Below are positions 45,872 to 54,827 of a stretch of 64,000 bases of DNA, in pieces. This stretch comes from Oxalobacteraceae bacterium (lineage in GTDB: Bacteria > Pseudomonadota > Gammaproteobacteria > Burkholderiales > Burkholderiaceae_D): the NCBI GenBank assembly GCA_027490725.1, contig JAIXXN010000008.1, forward strand, positions 1 to 64,000, given 5' to 3'. Both the position numbers and the translations under genes were made by a program. Each line of letters begins with the position of its first letter. Position 1 is the first letter of the stretch. The notes beneath the pieces are model-generated. The model had not been told where the DNA came from and did no database searches. It saw only the letters and a program-made list of their open reading frames with translations.

Positions 45872-45921
45872 CGGACAGTGAGCGGACAGTGGCCGGACAC
45901 TAGGCGGACAGTTTGCGGACA
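45872..45921. repeat. Five direct repeats CGGACA (TGTCCG on - strand) with an exact 11-bp period
   Basis: CGGACA begins at 45872, 45883, 45894, 45905 and 45916; the five intervening or flanking pentamers differ. An exact 11-bp step puts all copies on about the same face of the helix, as in arrays bound by OmpR/PhoB-type regulators. The nearest copy ends 25 bp upstream of the -35 of the methyltransferase-like gene, an activator position. The regulator is unknown. Confidence 0.9.
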
Positions 45922-46097
45922 TCCGGCGCGCCTGAACGGCGCGCAGCAGGGCGCAAATGGCCGGCGCCGCCCCGCCAGCCGCCCTGCTGACGATGGCACA
46001 TATTTTGCCTGTACCGTAGCTTGATCTGGCGCTAATATTGCAGGACCTGCCATGGCAGCGGCGGATACTCAGGTGCAGTAGAACGTAGAAAAACGGC

Positions 46098-46140
46098 GAA
46101 GCCCGGGGGAATACTGAGAAATCACTGCCTCCCCGGCTTC
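46098..46140 (+). promoter_or_regulatory. Leader hairpin before tldD copy 1
   Basis: GAAGCC (46098-46103) pairs with GGCTTC (46135-46140), and after a small bulge GGGGA (46106-46110) pairs with TCCCC (46130-46134), leaving a 19-nt loop. It ends 56 bases before the start codon and may stabilise the transcript or control its translation. Confidence 0.4.
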
Positions 46141-46195
46141 AGCCGTGGCCACCAGGCCAGTCATCCCAACCTAGTTGTGACACTCTGGAGATACG

Positions 46196-47833
46196 ATGGA
46201 ACGACGTGCATTTCTCAATATAAGTAGTCTGGCGCTGGGCACCATGTTGCTGCCTGCCTTCGGTCGCGCAATTGCGGCGGAAGAATTGCTCAAGCCAGTC
46301 GCCCTGCAATTCAAGAAAATGCTGGCCGATACCGCCATGACGGCCGCCACCCAGGCTGGCGCCTCCTACTGCGATGTGCGCGTAGGCCGCTACCTGAACC
46401 AGTTCATCACCACCCGCGATCTGAACGTGGAAAACGTGGTGAATACCGAATCGGCCGGTGTCGGCGTGCGTGTGATTGCCGGTGGCGCTTACGGTTTTGC
46501 CGCCACCAATGACATGACTCCCGACGGCGTGGCAGCGGCAGCGCGGCAGGCCGTGGCGATTGCCAAGGCCAACGCCAAGCTGCAGACCGAGCCGCTGATT
46601 CTGGCGCCGGTAAAAGGTGTGGGTGAAGTGTCGTGGGCCACGCCTATCGTCAAGGACTGGCGCACAGTGCCCATCAAGGAAAAGGCTGATCTGCTGATCG
46701 CCGCCAACAAGGCCGGCATGGAGGGTGGCGCCAACTTCATGCAGTCCTTGCTGTTCCAGGTGAACCAGCAAAAATACTTCGCCTCCACCGATGGCTCCTA
46801 CATCGATCAGGATATGCACCGCCTGTGGATGCCGGTGTTTGCCACCGCTGTCGATCAGAAGACCAATAAATTCCGTTCGCGCCAGGGTCTGTCGGCGCCG
46901 GTCGGCATGGGCTACGAATATCTGGACGCGCGTCCCGAGCACAAGATCAAGGCCGCTGGCGGCGTGACCACGCTGTACACCAAGTCTTACGACCTGATCG
47001 AAGATGCCCGCGCGGCCGGCAAACAGGCCAAGGCCAAGCTGACCGCCAAGTCGGTCGAACCGGGCAAATACGATCTGGTGCTGTCGCCAGAACACCTGTG
47101 GCTGACCATCCACGAATCGGTCGGTCACCCGACCGAACTCGATCGCGTACTCGGTTACGAAGCCAATTACGCCGGTACCAGTTTCGCGACGCTCGATAAA
47201 TGGCAGACCAAGAAGTTCAAATACGGTTCGGAACAGGTCAACATCGTCGCCGATAAAACCACTCCGGGTTCGCTCGGCTACGTCGGCTATGACGATGAAG
47301 GCGTCAAGTGCAAGCGCTGGGACATCATCAAGGACGGCATTCTGGTCAACTATCAGGCGACCCGCGATCAGGCCCACATCATCGGTGAAAAAGAATCGCA
47401 TGGCTGTTCGTATGCGGACAACTGGAGCAGTGTGCAGTTCCAGCGCATGCCGAACGTGTCGCTGCAGGCCGGCAAAAAGCCGCTGACCCCGGACGAGATG
47501 GTCAAGGACGTCAAGAAAGGTATCTACATCGTCGGCGACGGTTCCTTCTCGATCGACCAGCAGCGCTATAACTTCCAGTTCGGCGGCCAGCTGTACTACG
47601 AAATCAAGAACGGCAAGATCGGCGAGATGCTGGAAGACGTGGCTTACCAGTCGAATACCCAGGAATTCTGGAATGCCTGCGTGGGCATTTGCGATGAGCG
47701 CGACTGGCGCATGGGTGGTTCCTTCTTCGACGGTAAGGGGCAGCCTTCGCAGGTTTCGGTGGTGTCGCATGGCGCAAGTACCACGCGCTTTAACGGCATT
47801 AACGTCATTAACACCGCCCGCAAAATCGGCTAA
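46196..47833 (+). CDS. TldD-like metalloprotease with Tat signal, copy 1
   Basis: TldD forms a heterodimeric zinc protease with TldE/PmbA that cleaves unfolded peptides and matures peptide toxins such as microcin B17. This 545-residue protein has the zinc motif H306-E307-x-x-x-H311 (HESVGH) and the probable cysteine ligand C499 (ICDERDW), as in E. coli TldD. Unlike E. coli TldD (481 residues, cytoplasmic), it begins with a twin-arginine signal (MERRAFLNIS, hydrophobic stretch, AIAAEE), so it should be exported folded. GGAG precedes the ATG. The pmbA-like gene follows after 17 bases. Confidence 0.92.
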   Translation: MERRAFLNISSLALGTMLLPAFGRAIAAEELLKPVALQFKKMLADTAMTAATQAGASYCDVRVGRYLNQFITTRDLNVENVVNTESAGVGVRVIAGGAYGFAATNDMTPDGVAAAARQAVAIAKANAKLQTEPLILAPVKGVGEVSWATPIVKDWRTVPIKEKADLLIAANKAGMEGGANFMQSLLFQVNQQKYFASTDGSYIDQDMHRLWMPVFATAVDQKTNKFRSRQGLSAPVGMGYEYLDARPEHKIKAAGGVTTLYTKSYDLIEDARAAGKQAKAKLTAKSVEPGKYDLVLSPEHLWLTIHESVGHPTELDRVLGYEANYAGTSFATLDKWQTKKFKYGSEQVNIVADKTTPGSLGYVGYDDEGVKCKRWDIIKDGILVNYQATRDQAHIIGEKESHGCSYADNWSSVQFQRMPNVSLQAGKKPLTPDEMVKDVKKGIYIVGDGSFSIDQQRYNFQFGGQLYYEIKNGKIGEMLEDVAYQSNTQEFWNACVGICDERDWRMGGSFFDGKGQPSQVSVVSHGASTTRFNGINVINTARKIG

Positions 47834-47850
47834 GCCCTGGAGATTACGAG

Positions 47851-49188
47851 ATGAAGAATTTGAACCAAGACGAAGCAAAGCGTATTTGCGACAAAGTGCT
47901 GTCCTACTCGACCGGTGACCAGTGCGAAGTGAGTATTAACGGTAGCCGCAAAGGCAATATCCGTTATGCCCGCAATGCCGTTTCGACCGCAGGTTTGATC
48001 GAGGATACCCAGCTGGTGGTGTCGGTGGCCTTCGGTAAGAAGCAGGGCACCGCGACCATCAACGAGTTCGATGACAAGTCGCTGGAAAAAGCCGTACGCC
48101 GCGCCGAAGATCTGGCGCGTCTGGCACCGGAAAATCCGGAGTTCATGCCGACCCCGGACAAGCAGGTGTTCCGCGCCAGCGAAACCTTCTTCCAGAAGAC
48201 TGCCGATATTGACCCGGAATTCCGTGCTCAGGTAGCGGCCTACAGTATCGAGAACAGCAAGAAGAACAAGCTGGTTGCAGCGGGCTTCTTCAGCGATAGC
48301 GCTTCCTTCAGCGCTTCTGCCAACTCGAAAGGTGTGTTCGGCTTCCAGCGTGATACGGGACTGGACTTTACCGTGACGGTGCGTACCGAAGACGGACGCG
48401 GTTCCGGCTGGGCCAAGCGCAGCGTCGGTGACGTGAACAAGTTCGACGCGCGCGAAGCGTCCAATGTGGCGATTGAAAAAGCACTACGTTCGGTCGAAGC
48501 CAAAGCGCTGGAACCGGGCCGCTACACGGTGATTCTGGAACCTGCTGCCACCTCCGATTTGCTAGCCTTTATGTTCAATGGTTTCGATGCACGACAGGCC
48601 GACGAAGGACGCAGCTTCCTGTCGAAAAAAGGCGGCGGCAATCGTCTGGGCGAAAAACTGTTCGACGAGCAGGTCAACGTCTGGGCCGACCCTTGGGACA
48701 AGGATGTTGCGGTACTGCCGTGGGATGCGCGCAGCCTGCTGGCGCGCGAGCGTCAGGACATCATCAAGGGCGGCAAAGTATCCAGCCTTGATTACTCGGC
48801 CTTCTGGGCCAAGAAGCAGGGCATGCGTGCAGTTGGCTCGCCCGGTAACATCATCATGGGCGGTACCAACAAGTCGACCGAAGAGCTGATCGCGAATACC
48901 AAGAAGGGCGTGCTGGTCACCCGTACCTGGTATATCCGCATGGTCGATCCGCAATCGGTGCTGCTCACCGGTCTGACCCGCGATGGCACCTTCTACATCG
49001 AGAACGGCAAGATCAAGCATCCGATCAAGAATTTCCGCTTCAATGAAAGCCCGGTCTCGATGCTTAACAACATCGAAGAACTGGGGCGTCCGGAGATTCT
49101 GTCGGGCGACGAGTCGCAGTTCCAGTTGCTGATTCCGGCCATGCGGGTACGCGACTTCAACTTTACTTCGCTGTCGGACGCAGTCTAA
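47851..49188 (+). CDS. PmbA/TldE-like partner protein, copy 1
   Basis: The 445-residue protein is the non-catalytic partner type: it has the TldD/PmbA fold (SRKGNIRYARNAVSTAG at the start, ALEPGRYTVILEPAATSDLL in the middle, SVLLTGLTRDGTFYIENGKI near the end) but no HExxxH zinc motif. It has no signal peptide, although its expected partner, the TldD encoded just upstream, carries a Tat signal. Export as a complex with that partner is possible. GGAG precedes the start. A 9-bp hairpin follows the gene. Confidence 0.9.
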   Translation: MKNLNQDEAKRICDKVLSYSTGDQCEVSINGSRKGNIRYARNAVSTAGLIEDTQLVVSVAFGKKQGTATINEFDDKSLEKAVRRAEDLARLAPENPEFMPTPDKQVFRASETFFQKTADIDPEFRAQVAAYSIENSKKNKLVAAGFFSDSASFSASANSKGVFGFQRDTGLDFTVTVRTEDGRGSGWAKRSVGDVNKFDAREASNVAIEKALRSVEAKALEPGRYTVILEPAATSDLLAFMFNGFDARQADEGRSFLSKKGGGNRLGEKLFDEQVNVWADPWDKDVAVLPWDARSLLARERQDIIKGGKVSSLDYSAFWAKKQGMRAVGSPGNIIMGGTNKSTEELIANTKKGVLVTRTWYIRMVDPQSVLLTGLTRDGTFYIENGKIKHPIKNFRFNESPVSMLNNIEELGRPEILSGDESQFQLLIPAMRVRDFNFTSLSDAV

Positions 49189-49207
49189 ATAGCAGATAGG
49201 TAGCAAT

Positions 49208-49229
49208 GGGCCGGAAGCGATTCCGGCCC
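49208..49229 (+). promoter_or_regulatory. Hairpin between the two TldD/PmbA gene pairs
   Basis: GGGCCGGAA (49208-49216) and TTCCGGCCC (49221-49229) pair perfectly around a GCGA tetraloop, followed by TGTTCTCATTTC. Without a real U-run it would be at most a partial terminator, allowing different levels of the two gene pairs. The ribosome site AGGGAG of the next gene is 12 bases further on. Confidence 0.6.
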
Positions 49230-49252
49230 TGTTCTCATTTCAGGGAGTTATT

Positions 49253-50890
49253 GTGGAACGACGTTCATTTCTCAAAATTGGCGCAGCCGCTGGCGGCAGC
49301 CTGCTGATTCCGGTGTTTGGCAATGCGATTGCCGCCGAAGAACTGCTTAACCCGATGGCGGTGCAGTTCAAGAAGGCGCTGGCCGATGCGGCGATGGGCG
49401 CCGCTACGCAGGCCGGTGCCAGTTATTGCGATGTGCGTATCGGCCGCTACCTGAACCAGTTTCTCACCACCCGCGATCTGAACGTGGAAAACATCGTCAA
49501 CACCGAGTCTTCCGGCGTCGGGGTGCGGGTAATCGCCAATGGCGCTTACGGCTTCTGTTCGACCAATGTGATGACGCCAGATTCGGTGGTGGCGGCAGCG
49601 CGTCAGGCAGTAGCGATTGCGCGTGCCAACGCCAAGCTGCAAACCGAGCCGGTGGTGCTGGCGCCCGTCAAAGGTGTCGGTGAAGTGGCCTGGGCCACGC
49701 CGTGCAAGAAGGACTGGCGGCTGGTGCCGATCAAGGAAAAAGCCGAGATGCTGATCGCGGCCAATAAGGCCGGTCTGGAGGCTGGTGCCAGCTTCATGGC
49801 CGCCAACCTTTTCCAGGTCAACCAGCAGAAGTATTTTGCGTCCACCGACGGCTCCTACATCGATCAGGACATCCATCGTCTGTGGTCGCCGCTGACCGCG
49901 ACCGCGGTCGACAAAGCCACGAATCGCTTCCGTACCCGCGACGGTCTGTCGTCGCCAGCCAGCATGGGCTACGAATTCTTTGACGCCAAGGCCGCCAACA
50001 AGGTCGCCGCTGCCGGTGGCGTTACTACGCTGTACAAAGGTGCTTACGATCTGATCGAAGATGCCCGCGCTGCCGGTCGTCAGGCGCGCGAAAAGCTCAC
50101 CGCAAAATCGGTTGAACCGGGCAAGTACGATCTGGTGCTGTCTCCGGAACACCTGTTCCTGACCATCCACGAATCGGTTGGCCATGCCACCGAACTCGAT
50201 CGCGTGCTGGGCTATGAAGCCAACTATGCCGGCACCAGCTTTGCCACGCTGGATAAATGGCGCTCGAAAAACTTCAAATATGGTTCGGATCTGGTCAACA
50301 TCGTCGCCGACAAAACCACTCCCGGCTCGCTCGGCTGCGTGGCCTACGATGATGAAGGCGTTCCGGCCAAACGCTGGGATCTGATCCGCAACGGGATTCT
50401 GGTCAACTATCAGGCGACCCGCGATCAGGCTGCCATCATTGGCGAAAAAGAATCGCACGGCTGCTCGTATGCCGACAGCTGGAGCAGCGTGCAGTTCCAG
50501 CGCATGCCGAATGTGTCGCTGGAGGCGGGCAAGAAGCCGCTCACGCCGGACGAGATGGTCAAGGACGTCAAGAAGGGCATCTATATTCTGGGTCGCGGTT
50601 CCTACTCGATCGATCAGCAGCGCTATAACTTCCAGTTTGGCGGCCAGCTGTATTTCGAAATCAAGAACGGCAAGATCACCAATCCGCTGGAAGATGTGGC
50701 CTATCAGTCGAATACGCAGGAGTTCTGGAATGCCTGCTCGGCACTGTGCGACGAGCGTGACTGGCGCATGGGCGGTTCCTTCTTCGATGGCAAGGGCCAG
50801 CCTAGTCAGGTGAGCGCCGTGTCGCATGGTTCGCCGACCACGCGCTTCAACGGTATCAATGTAATCAACACTGCCCGCAAGATCGGATAA
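49253..50890 (+). CDS. TldD-like metalloprotease with Tat signal, copy 2
   Basis: This 545-residue protein is the same length as copy 1 and highly similar along its whole length, with H306-E307-x-x-x-H311 and C499 in identical positions. The Tat signal is more canonical (MERRSFLKIG, then AAAGGSLLIPVFG and AIAAEE). The start is GTG with AGGGAG five bases before. Differences from copy 1 include HATELD for HPTELD after the zinc motif and ALCDERDW for GICDERDW. The pair probably arose by tandem duplication; distinct substrates are likely but unproven. Confidence 0.92.
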   Translation: MERRSFLKIGAAAGGSLLIPVFGNAIAAEELLNPMAVQFKKALADAAMGAATQAGASYCDVRIGRYLNQFLTTRDLNVENIVNTESSGVGVRVIANGAYGFCSTNVMTPDSVVAAARQAVAIARANAKLQTEPVVLAPVKGVGEVAWATPCKKDWRLVPIKEKAEMLIAANKAGLEAGASFMAANLFQVNQQKYFASTDGSYIDQDIHRLWSPLTATAVDKATNRFRTRDGLSSPASMGYEFFDAKAANKVAAAGGVTTLYKGAYDLIEDARAAGRQAREKLTAKSVEPGKYDLVLSPEHLFLTIHESVGHATELDRVLGYEANYAGTSFATLDKWRSKNFKYGSDLVNIVADKTTPGSLGCVAYDDEGVPAKRWDLIRNGILVNYQATRDQAAIIGEKESHGCSYADSWSSVQFQRMPNVSLEAGKKPLTPDEMVKDVKKGIYILGRGSYSIDQQRYNFQFGGQLYFEIKNGKITNPLEDVAYQSNTQEFWNACSALCDERDWRMGGSFFDGKGQPSQVSAVSHGSPTTRFNGINVINTARKIG

Positions 50891-50893
50891 GCG

Positions 50894-52231
50894 ATGAAAC
50901 TGCTCACTCAGGAAGAAGCAAAGCGCATTTGTGACAAGGTGATGGTCTATTCGCATGCCGATGAATGCCGCGTGCAGATTAGCGGTAGCCGCAATGGCAA
51001 TATCCGATACGCCCGTAATAGCGTGTCGACGGCCGGGCTGGTGGAAAACACCCAGCTCACCGTCAGCGTCGCATTTGGTAAGCGTCAGGGCACGGCTTCG
51101 CTCAACGAGTTCGATGACAAGTCGCTGGAAAAAGCGGTGCGCCGCGCCGAAGATGTGGCGCGACTGGCACCGGAAAATCCCGAGTTCCAGCCGGCCATCA
51201 AGCAGCAGGAGTACCGTCCTTCGGCCACCTTCAGTGGCGCTACTGCCGCCATCGATCCGGACTATCGCGCCGAAGTGGCGGCGACCAGTATTAACGCCTG
51301 CCGCAAGCAGGGACTGGTGGCAGCGGGCTTCTTCAGCGACACCACCGGCTTTGAAACGGTTGCCAATTCGAACGGCGTGTTCGGTCACCAGACTCTGAGT
51401 AATCTGGGCTTTACTGTGACCACCCGTACCGAAGACGGGCGCGGCTCCGGCTGGGCGACCCGCTCCGCCAACGATGCACGCCTGTTCAATGCGCGCGAAG
51501 CGTCCGACATCGCGATCGAGAAAGCGCTGCGCTCGGTGGAAGCGAAGGCGCTGGAACCGGGGCGCTACACGGTGATTCTGGAGCCGGCCGCCACCTCGGA
51601 AATTATCGGTCGTATGTTCGGCGCTTTCGATGCGCGGCAGGCCGACGAGGGGCGCAGCTTCCTGTCGAAAAAAGGCGGTGGCAACCGGCTCGGCGAAAAG
51701 CTGTTCGATGAACAGGTTAACGTCTGGGCCGATCCGTGGAATAGCGACGTGCCGGTGCTGCCATGGGATAGTGCCTCGATGCTGGCGCGCCAGCGCAGCG
51801 ATGTGATCAAGGGCGGCAAGATCGAGTCGCTCGACTACACCCGTTACTGGGCCGAGAAGCAGGGCCAGCGCGCCTTCGGCCGGCACGGCAATATGATTAT
51901 GGCCGGTGGCGGAAAATCCACCGAGGAGCTGATCGCCAGCACCAAGAAGGGCGTGCTGGTAACGCGCACCTGGTATATCCGCATGGTCGATCCGCAATCG
52001 CTGCTGCTGACGGGCCTCACGCGCGACGGCACTTTCTACATCGAGAACGGCAAGATCAAGCATCCGATCAAGAACTTCCGCTTCAACGAGAGCCCGGTGT
52101 CGATGCTGAACAATATCGAGGAACTCGGTAAGCCGGTGGTGATCGGTGGCGATGAAGTGCGCTTCCAGATGCTGATTCCGCCGATGAAGGTGCGTGACTT
52201 TAACTTCACCTCGCTGTCGGATGCGGTGTAA
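50894..52231 (+). CDS. PmbA/TldE-like partner protein, copy 2
   Basis: The 445-residue protein matches copy 1 in length and most of its sequence, with blocks such as EDGRGSGWATRSAND and GRSFLSKKGGGNRLGEKLFD. No zinc motif and no signal peptide are seen. The most variable region between the two copies is about residues 100-190, where substrate or partner contacts may differ. The gene begins three bases after the tldD copy 2 stop, so the two are coupled and should be made in similar amounts. Confidence 0.9.
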   Translation: MKLLTQEEAKRICDKVMVYSHADECRVQISGSRNGNIRYARNSVSTAGLVENTQLTVSVAFGKRQGTASLNEFDDKSLEKAVRRAEDVARLAPENPEFQPAIKQQEYRPSATFSGATAAIDPDYRAEVAATSINACRKQGLVAAGFFSDTTGFETVANSNGVFGHQTLSNLGFTVTTRTEDGRGSGWATRSANDARLFNAREASDIAIEKALRSVEAKALEPGRYTVILEPAATSEIIGRMFGAFDARQADEGRSFLSKKGGGNRLGEKLFDEQVNVWADPWNSDVPVLPWDSASMLARQRSDVIKGGKIESLDYTRYWAEKQGQRAFGRHGNMIMAGGGKSTEELIASTKKGVLVTRTWYIRMVDPQSLLLTGLTRDGTFYIENGKIKHPIKNFRFNESPVSMLNNIEELGKPVVIGGDEVRFQMLIPPMKVRDFNFTSLSDAV

Positions 52232-52249
52232 GGCAGATCGGAACCCAGC

Positions 52250-52870
52250 GTGGCCAGTTACGACTTTTATTTCACCCGTCTGACGTACGAATCGGGTGAC
52301 TGGGATGTGGACATCCGCATGCCGAGCAATGTGCTCAACTCGCTGGTCGAATACACGACCTTGCGGGTGGATCCCGTTGAACGCATCGTCGCGCTGTCAG
52401 ATCCGAAAATGCTGGAAGCACCGTTCTGCTATTTCGCCGGTCACAAGCTGGTGCAGTTCACGCCGGCTGAGCGGCGCAATCTCGAACGCTATATCCGTGG
52501 TGGCGGTTTTCTGTTTGTGGACGACTGCAACCACGATATCGATGGCCTGTTCGCCAAGTCGTTCGAGGCCGAGATAGGTCGCATCTTCGGTGCGAAAGCG
52601 CTGCACAAGATCCCGAATACGCATCCGCTGTATTCGAGCTTCTTCCATTTCGACGGGCCACCCAATACCAGTGTGGAACTGAATGGCTGGGGCGACGATC
52701 TGGTGCACGACTATCTGAAGGCGCTGGAGTTCGGCGGCCGTGTGCGGCTGTTGTACAGCAATAAGGATTACGGTTGCGAGTGGGATTACGACTTTCGCAA
52801 CAAGCGCTGGCTGGTGGTCGATAACACCCGCTTTGCGGTCAACATTATTCAATACGCGTTGGGAGCTTGA
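52250..52870 (+). CDS. DUF4159 domain protein
   Basis: The 206-residue protein matches DUF4159, a glutamine-amidotransferase-like fold without known activity. The core reads FTPAERRNLERYIRGGGFLF followed by VDDCNHDIDG, and near the end NKDYGCEWDYDF. No signal peptide or membrane segment is visible, though many DUF4159 relatives are exported. DUF4159 genes are typically found beside MoxR, DUF58 and BatA-like genes, as here. The start is GTG with only a weak ribosome site. The stop lies just before the moxR start. Confidence 0.85.
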   Translation: MASYDFYFTRLTYESGDWDVDIRMPSNVLNSLVEYTTLRVDPVERIVALSDPKMLEAPFCYFAGHKLVQFTPAERRNLERYIRGGGFLFVDDCNHDIDGLFAKSFEAEIGRIFGAKALHKIPNTHPLYSSFFHFDGPPNTSVELNGWGDDLVHDYLKALEFGGRVRLLYSNKDYGCEWDYDFRNKRWLVVDNTRFAVNIIQYALGA

Positions 52871-52872
52871 AC

Positions 52873-53889
52873 TTGTCTACATTGATGCCGGCAGAAGGTG
52901 CCATCGCCTGGAGCGAAAACGAAATTGCTGCACTGGGTGCCAAAGTGACGGCGCTCAAGATGAGTATGGCGCGCGTGATCATTGGTCAGGAAAACGTGAT
53001 CGATTCGCTGATCATCTGCCTGCTCGCGGGCGGCCATGCGCTGGTCGAGGGCGTGCCGGGGCTGGGCAAAACGCTGCTGGTCAAATCGCTGTCGCAAGCG
53101 ACCGATATGGACTTCCACCGGGTGCAGTTCACCCCCGATCTAATGCCCTCCGATATCGTTGGTACCGAGATTCTGGAAGAGGATCACGCTACCGGCAAAC
53201 GCGAGTTCCGCTTCCAGCAAGGGCCGGTGTTCACGCAGGTATTGCTGGCCGACGAAATCAACCGCGCGCCACCCAAGACCCAGTCGGCCTTGCTGGAAGC
53301 GATGCAGGAACGCTGCGTAACGTTTGCCGGTCGCACCCACCGTCTGCCGAAGCCGTTCTTTGTGCTGGCCACCCAGAATCCGATCGAGCAGGCCGGCACC
53401 TATCCGCTGCCGGAAGCGCAGCTGGACCGCTTCCTGCTGCGCATCGATGTCGAGTATCCGAGCGAAGCGGAAGAAATCGCCATGGTCTCGGCCACCACCC
53501 ACAGCGGTTTGCGCGATGCCGAACCGGTGATGGATGTGGCGACCCTGCTGCGCCTGCAGCAGCTGGTGCGCGATATCGAAATCGGTGATCACCTGCTGAG
53601 CTATGCGACGCGGCTGGTGCGGGCTACCCGTCCGGCACTGAGCAGCGTGCCCGCCGTGCAGAAGCATGTCGGCTGGGGGGCTGGCCCGCGTGCCGGTCAG
53701 GCGCTGGTGCTGGCGGCCAAGGCGCGTGCGCTGATGCATCAGCGGCTGGTGGTGACGCGTGAGGATATCGCTGCGATGCTGTTGCCAGTGCTGGCGCACC
53801 GCGTGCTGCGCAACTTCGAAGCGGAGGCCGACGGGGTGGCGATTGCCGACATTCTGCTGGCGCTGCGCGAGCATATCCGTCCTGATTGA
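52873..53889 (+). CDS. MoxR family AAA+ ATPase
   Basis: The 338-residue ATPase has Walker A GVPGLGKT (residues 60-67), Walker B LLADEIN and the downstream VLATQNPIEQAGTYPLPEAQ region (seen as two adjoining motifs), followed by the lid domain. MoxR ATPases act as chaperones that remodel partner proteins, usually with VWA proteins encoded beside them. TTG at 52873 was chosen because GGGAG lies seven bases before it. A TTG at 52867 is too close and ATG 52885 is too far. Its end overlaps or abuts the DUF58 gene. Confidence 0.93.
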   Translation: MSTLMPAEGAIAWSENEIAALGAKVTALKMSMARVIIGQENVIDSLIICLLAGGHALVEGVPGLGKTLLVKSLSQATDMDFHRVQFTPDLMPSDIVGTEILEEDHATGKREFRFQQGPVFTQVLLADEINRAPPKTQSALLEAMQERCVTFAGRTHRLPKPFFVLATQNPIEQAGTYPLPEAQLDRFLLRIDVEYPSEAEEIAMVSATTHSGLRDAEPVMDVATLLRLQQLVRDIEIGDHLLSYATRLVRATRPALSSVPAVQKHVGWGAGPRAGQALVLAAKARALMHQRLVVTREDIAAMLLPVLAHRVLRNFEAEADGVAIADILLALREHIRPD

Positions 53890-53894
53890 GGTCT

Positions 53895-54827
53895 ATGCAA
53901 GCTGCCAGCAAGATGAGCTCCCCCGTCGCGTCTAGCATGGCGCCAAGCACGGCGATGATGGCGCATACCCGCGATCTGGATCTGGTGATCCGGCACGTGC
54001 TGGCCGGTCTCGGACATGGCTTGCACGCGGGGCGCGAGCGCGGTGCGGGCGTCGAGTTCTCCGAGTACCGCGCGTATGCGCCGGGAGACGAGTGGCGCCG
54101 CGTTGACTGGAAATTGCTGGCGCGTGCAGACCGCTATTTCATCCGCGAAGCCGAGCGTGACAGCCATGTCGCCGTCTGGCTCTGGCTGGACGCAAGCGCC
54201 TCGATGGCCGAGCCGAGTCGTGAGATCAACGGCATCGATAAGCTCTGGTTTGCCCGTACCCTGCTGGCCTGTGTGGCGGCCATCGCCCAGCGACAGGGGG
54301 ATGCGTTTGGTCTGGTGGTGTGCGGTGGCGGCAAGGTGGAATTTACGCCGGCCGCGCGCGGCCCGCGCCAGTTGCAGCGTGTGCTGGCACAACTGAACAA
54401 GGCGCAAGCTGGTGGCGCGCTGCCCGCTAGTGAAGTATTGAAGGCGCATCTGCATTTTGCCCGCAGTCCCGCGGTGATGTTTGTCGCCAGCGATTTTCTG
54501 GAATGGCCGTCACCACTGAGCGAGGCCCTGCTGCGCCTGCGCCGCCTGCGTCACGATGTGCGTTTGCTGACGCTACGCACGCAGGCCGAAGTCGATGCCA
54601 GTTTCCGCAATGGCTCGGCGTATCGCGATCCCGAGCAGAGCGCAGGGCTGCACCGCATGAGCAATGCCGACCGCGCCGCCTACCTCGAACAAAGCCGTGC
54701 CCATTTTGCGCAGGTCGCACTGAGCTGCCGGCAGAACGACATCGTGCATTGCGCGGCGCGTATCGAACAGCCACTGGTGGAAGTGTTGCGTGGCTGGTTG
54801 CGGGCTGCCGGAGCAAGGGCGAAATGA
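53895..54827 (+). CDS. DUF58 (VWA-like) protein
   Basis: The 310-residue protein has the DUF58 signature GVEFSEYRAYAPGDEWRRVD followed by WKLLARADRYFIREAE. It then has a VWA-like metal site D99-A-S101-A-S103 (WLDASASM), so MIDAS-type metal binding looks intact. DUF58 proteins are the normal partners of MoxR ATPases. No membrane segment is evident. The ATG at 53895 is preceded by TGAGG at short spacing. A TTG at 53886 overlapping the moxR stop is an alternative. The stop overlaps the next start (ATGA). Confidence 0.9.
   Translation: MQAASKMSSPVASSMAPSTAMMAHTRDLDLVIRHVLAGLGHGLHAGRERGAGVEFSEYRAYAPGDEWRRVDWKLLARADRYFIREAERDSHVAVWLWLDASASMAEPSREINGIDKLWFARTLLACVAAIAQRQGDAFGLVVCGGGKVEFTPAARGPRQLQRVLAQLNKAQAGGALPASEVLKAHLHFARSPAVMFVASDFLEWPSPLSEALLRLRRLRHDVRLLTLRTQAEVDASFRNGSAYRDPEQSAGLHRMSNADRAAYLEQSRAHFAQVALSCRQNDIVHCAARIEQPLVEVLRGWLRAAGARAK

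Larger units (their letters stand above)
45762..46195. other. Divergent regulatory region between methyltransferase-like and tldD genes
   Basis: The 434-bp region has no convincing gene. From left to right it holds a minus-strand promoter (45846-45818), five CGGACA repeats with 11-bp period (45872-45921), GC-rich sequence to about 45990, and a weak plus-strand -10 candidate TAATAT (46034-46039), 17 bp after TGTACC. It ends with a leader hairpin (46098-46140) just before the tldD ribosome site. Confidence 0.6.

Noticed and set aside
45872..45921. CRISPR array or simple tandem repeat
   Set aside because: The repeat unit is only 6 bp with 5-bp spacers. It fits a protein-binding array, not a CRISPR, and the spacers are not copies of each other.
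47851..49188. PmbA-like proteins as independent zinc proteases
   Set aside because: Neither PmbA-like protein (47851-49188, 50894-52231) has an HExxxH or HExxH motif; they are expected to be non-catalytic partners.
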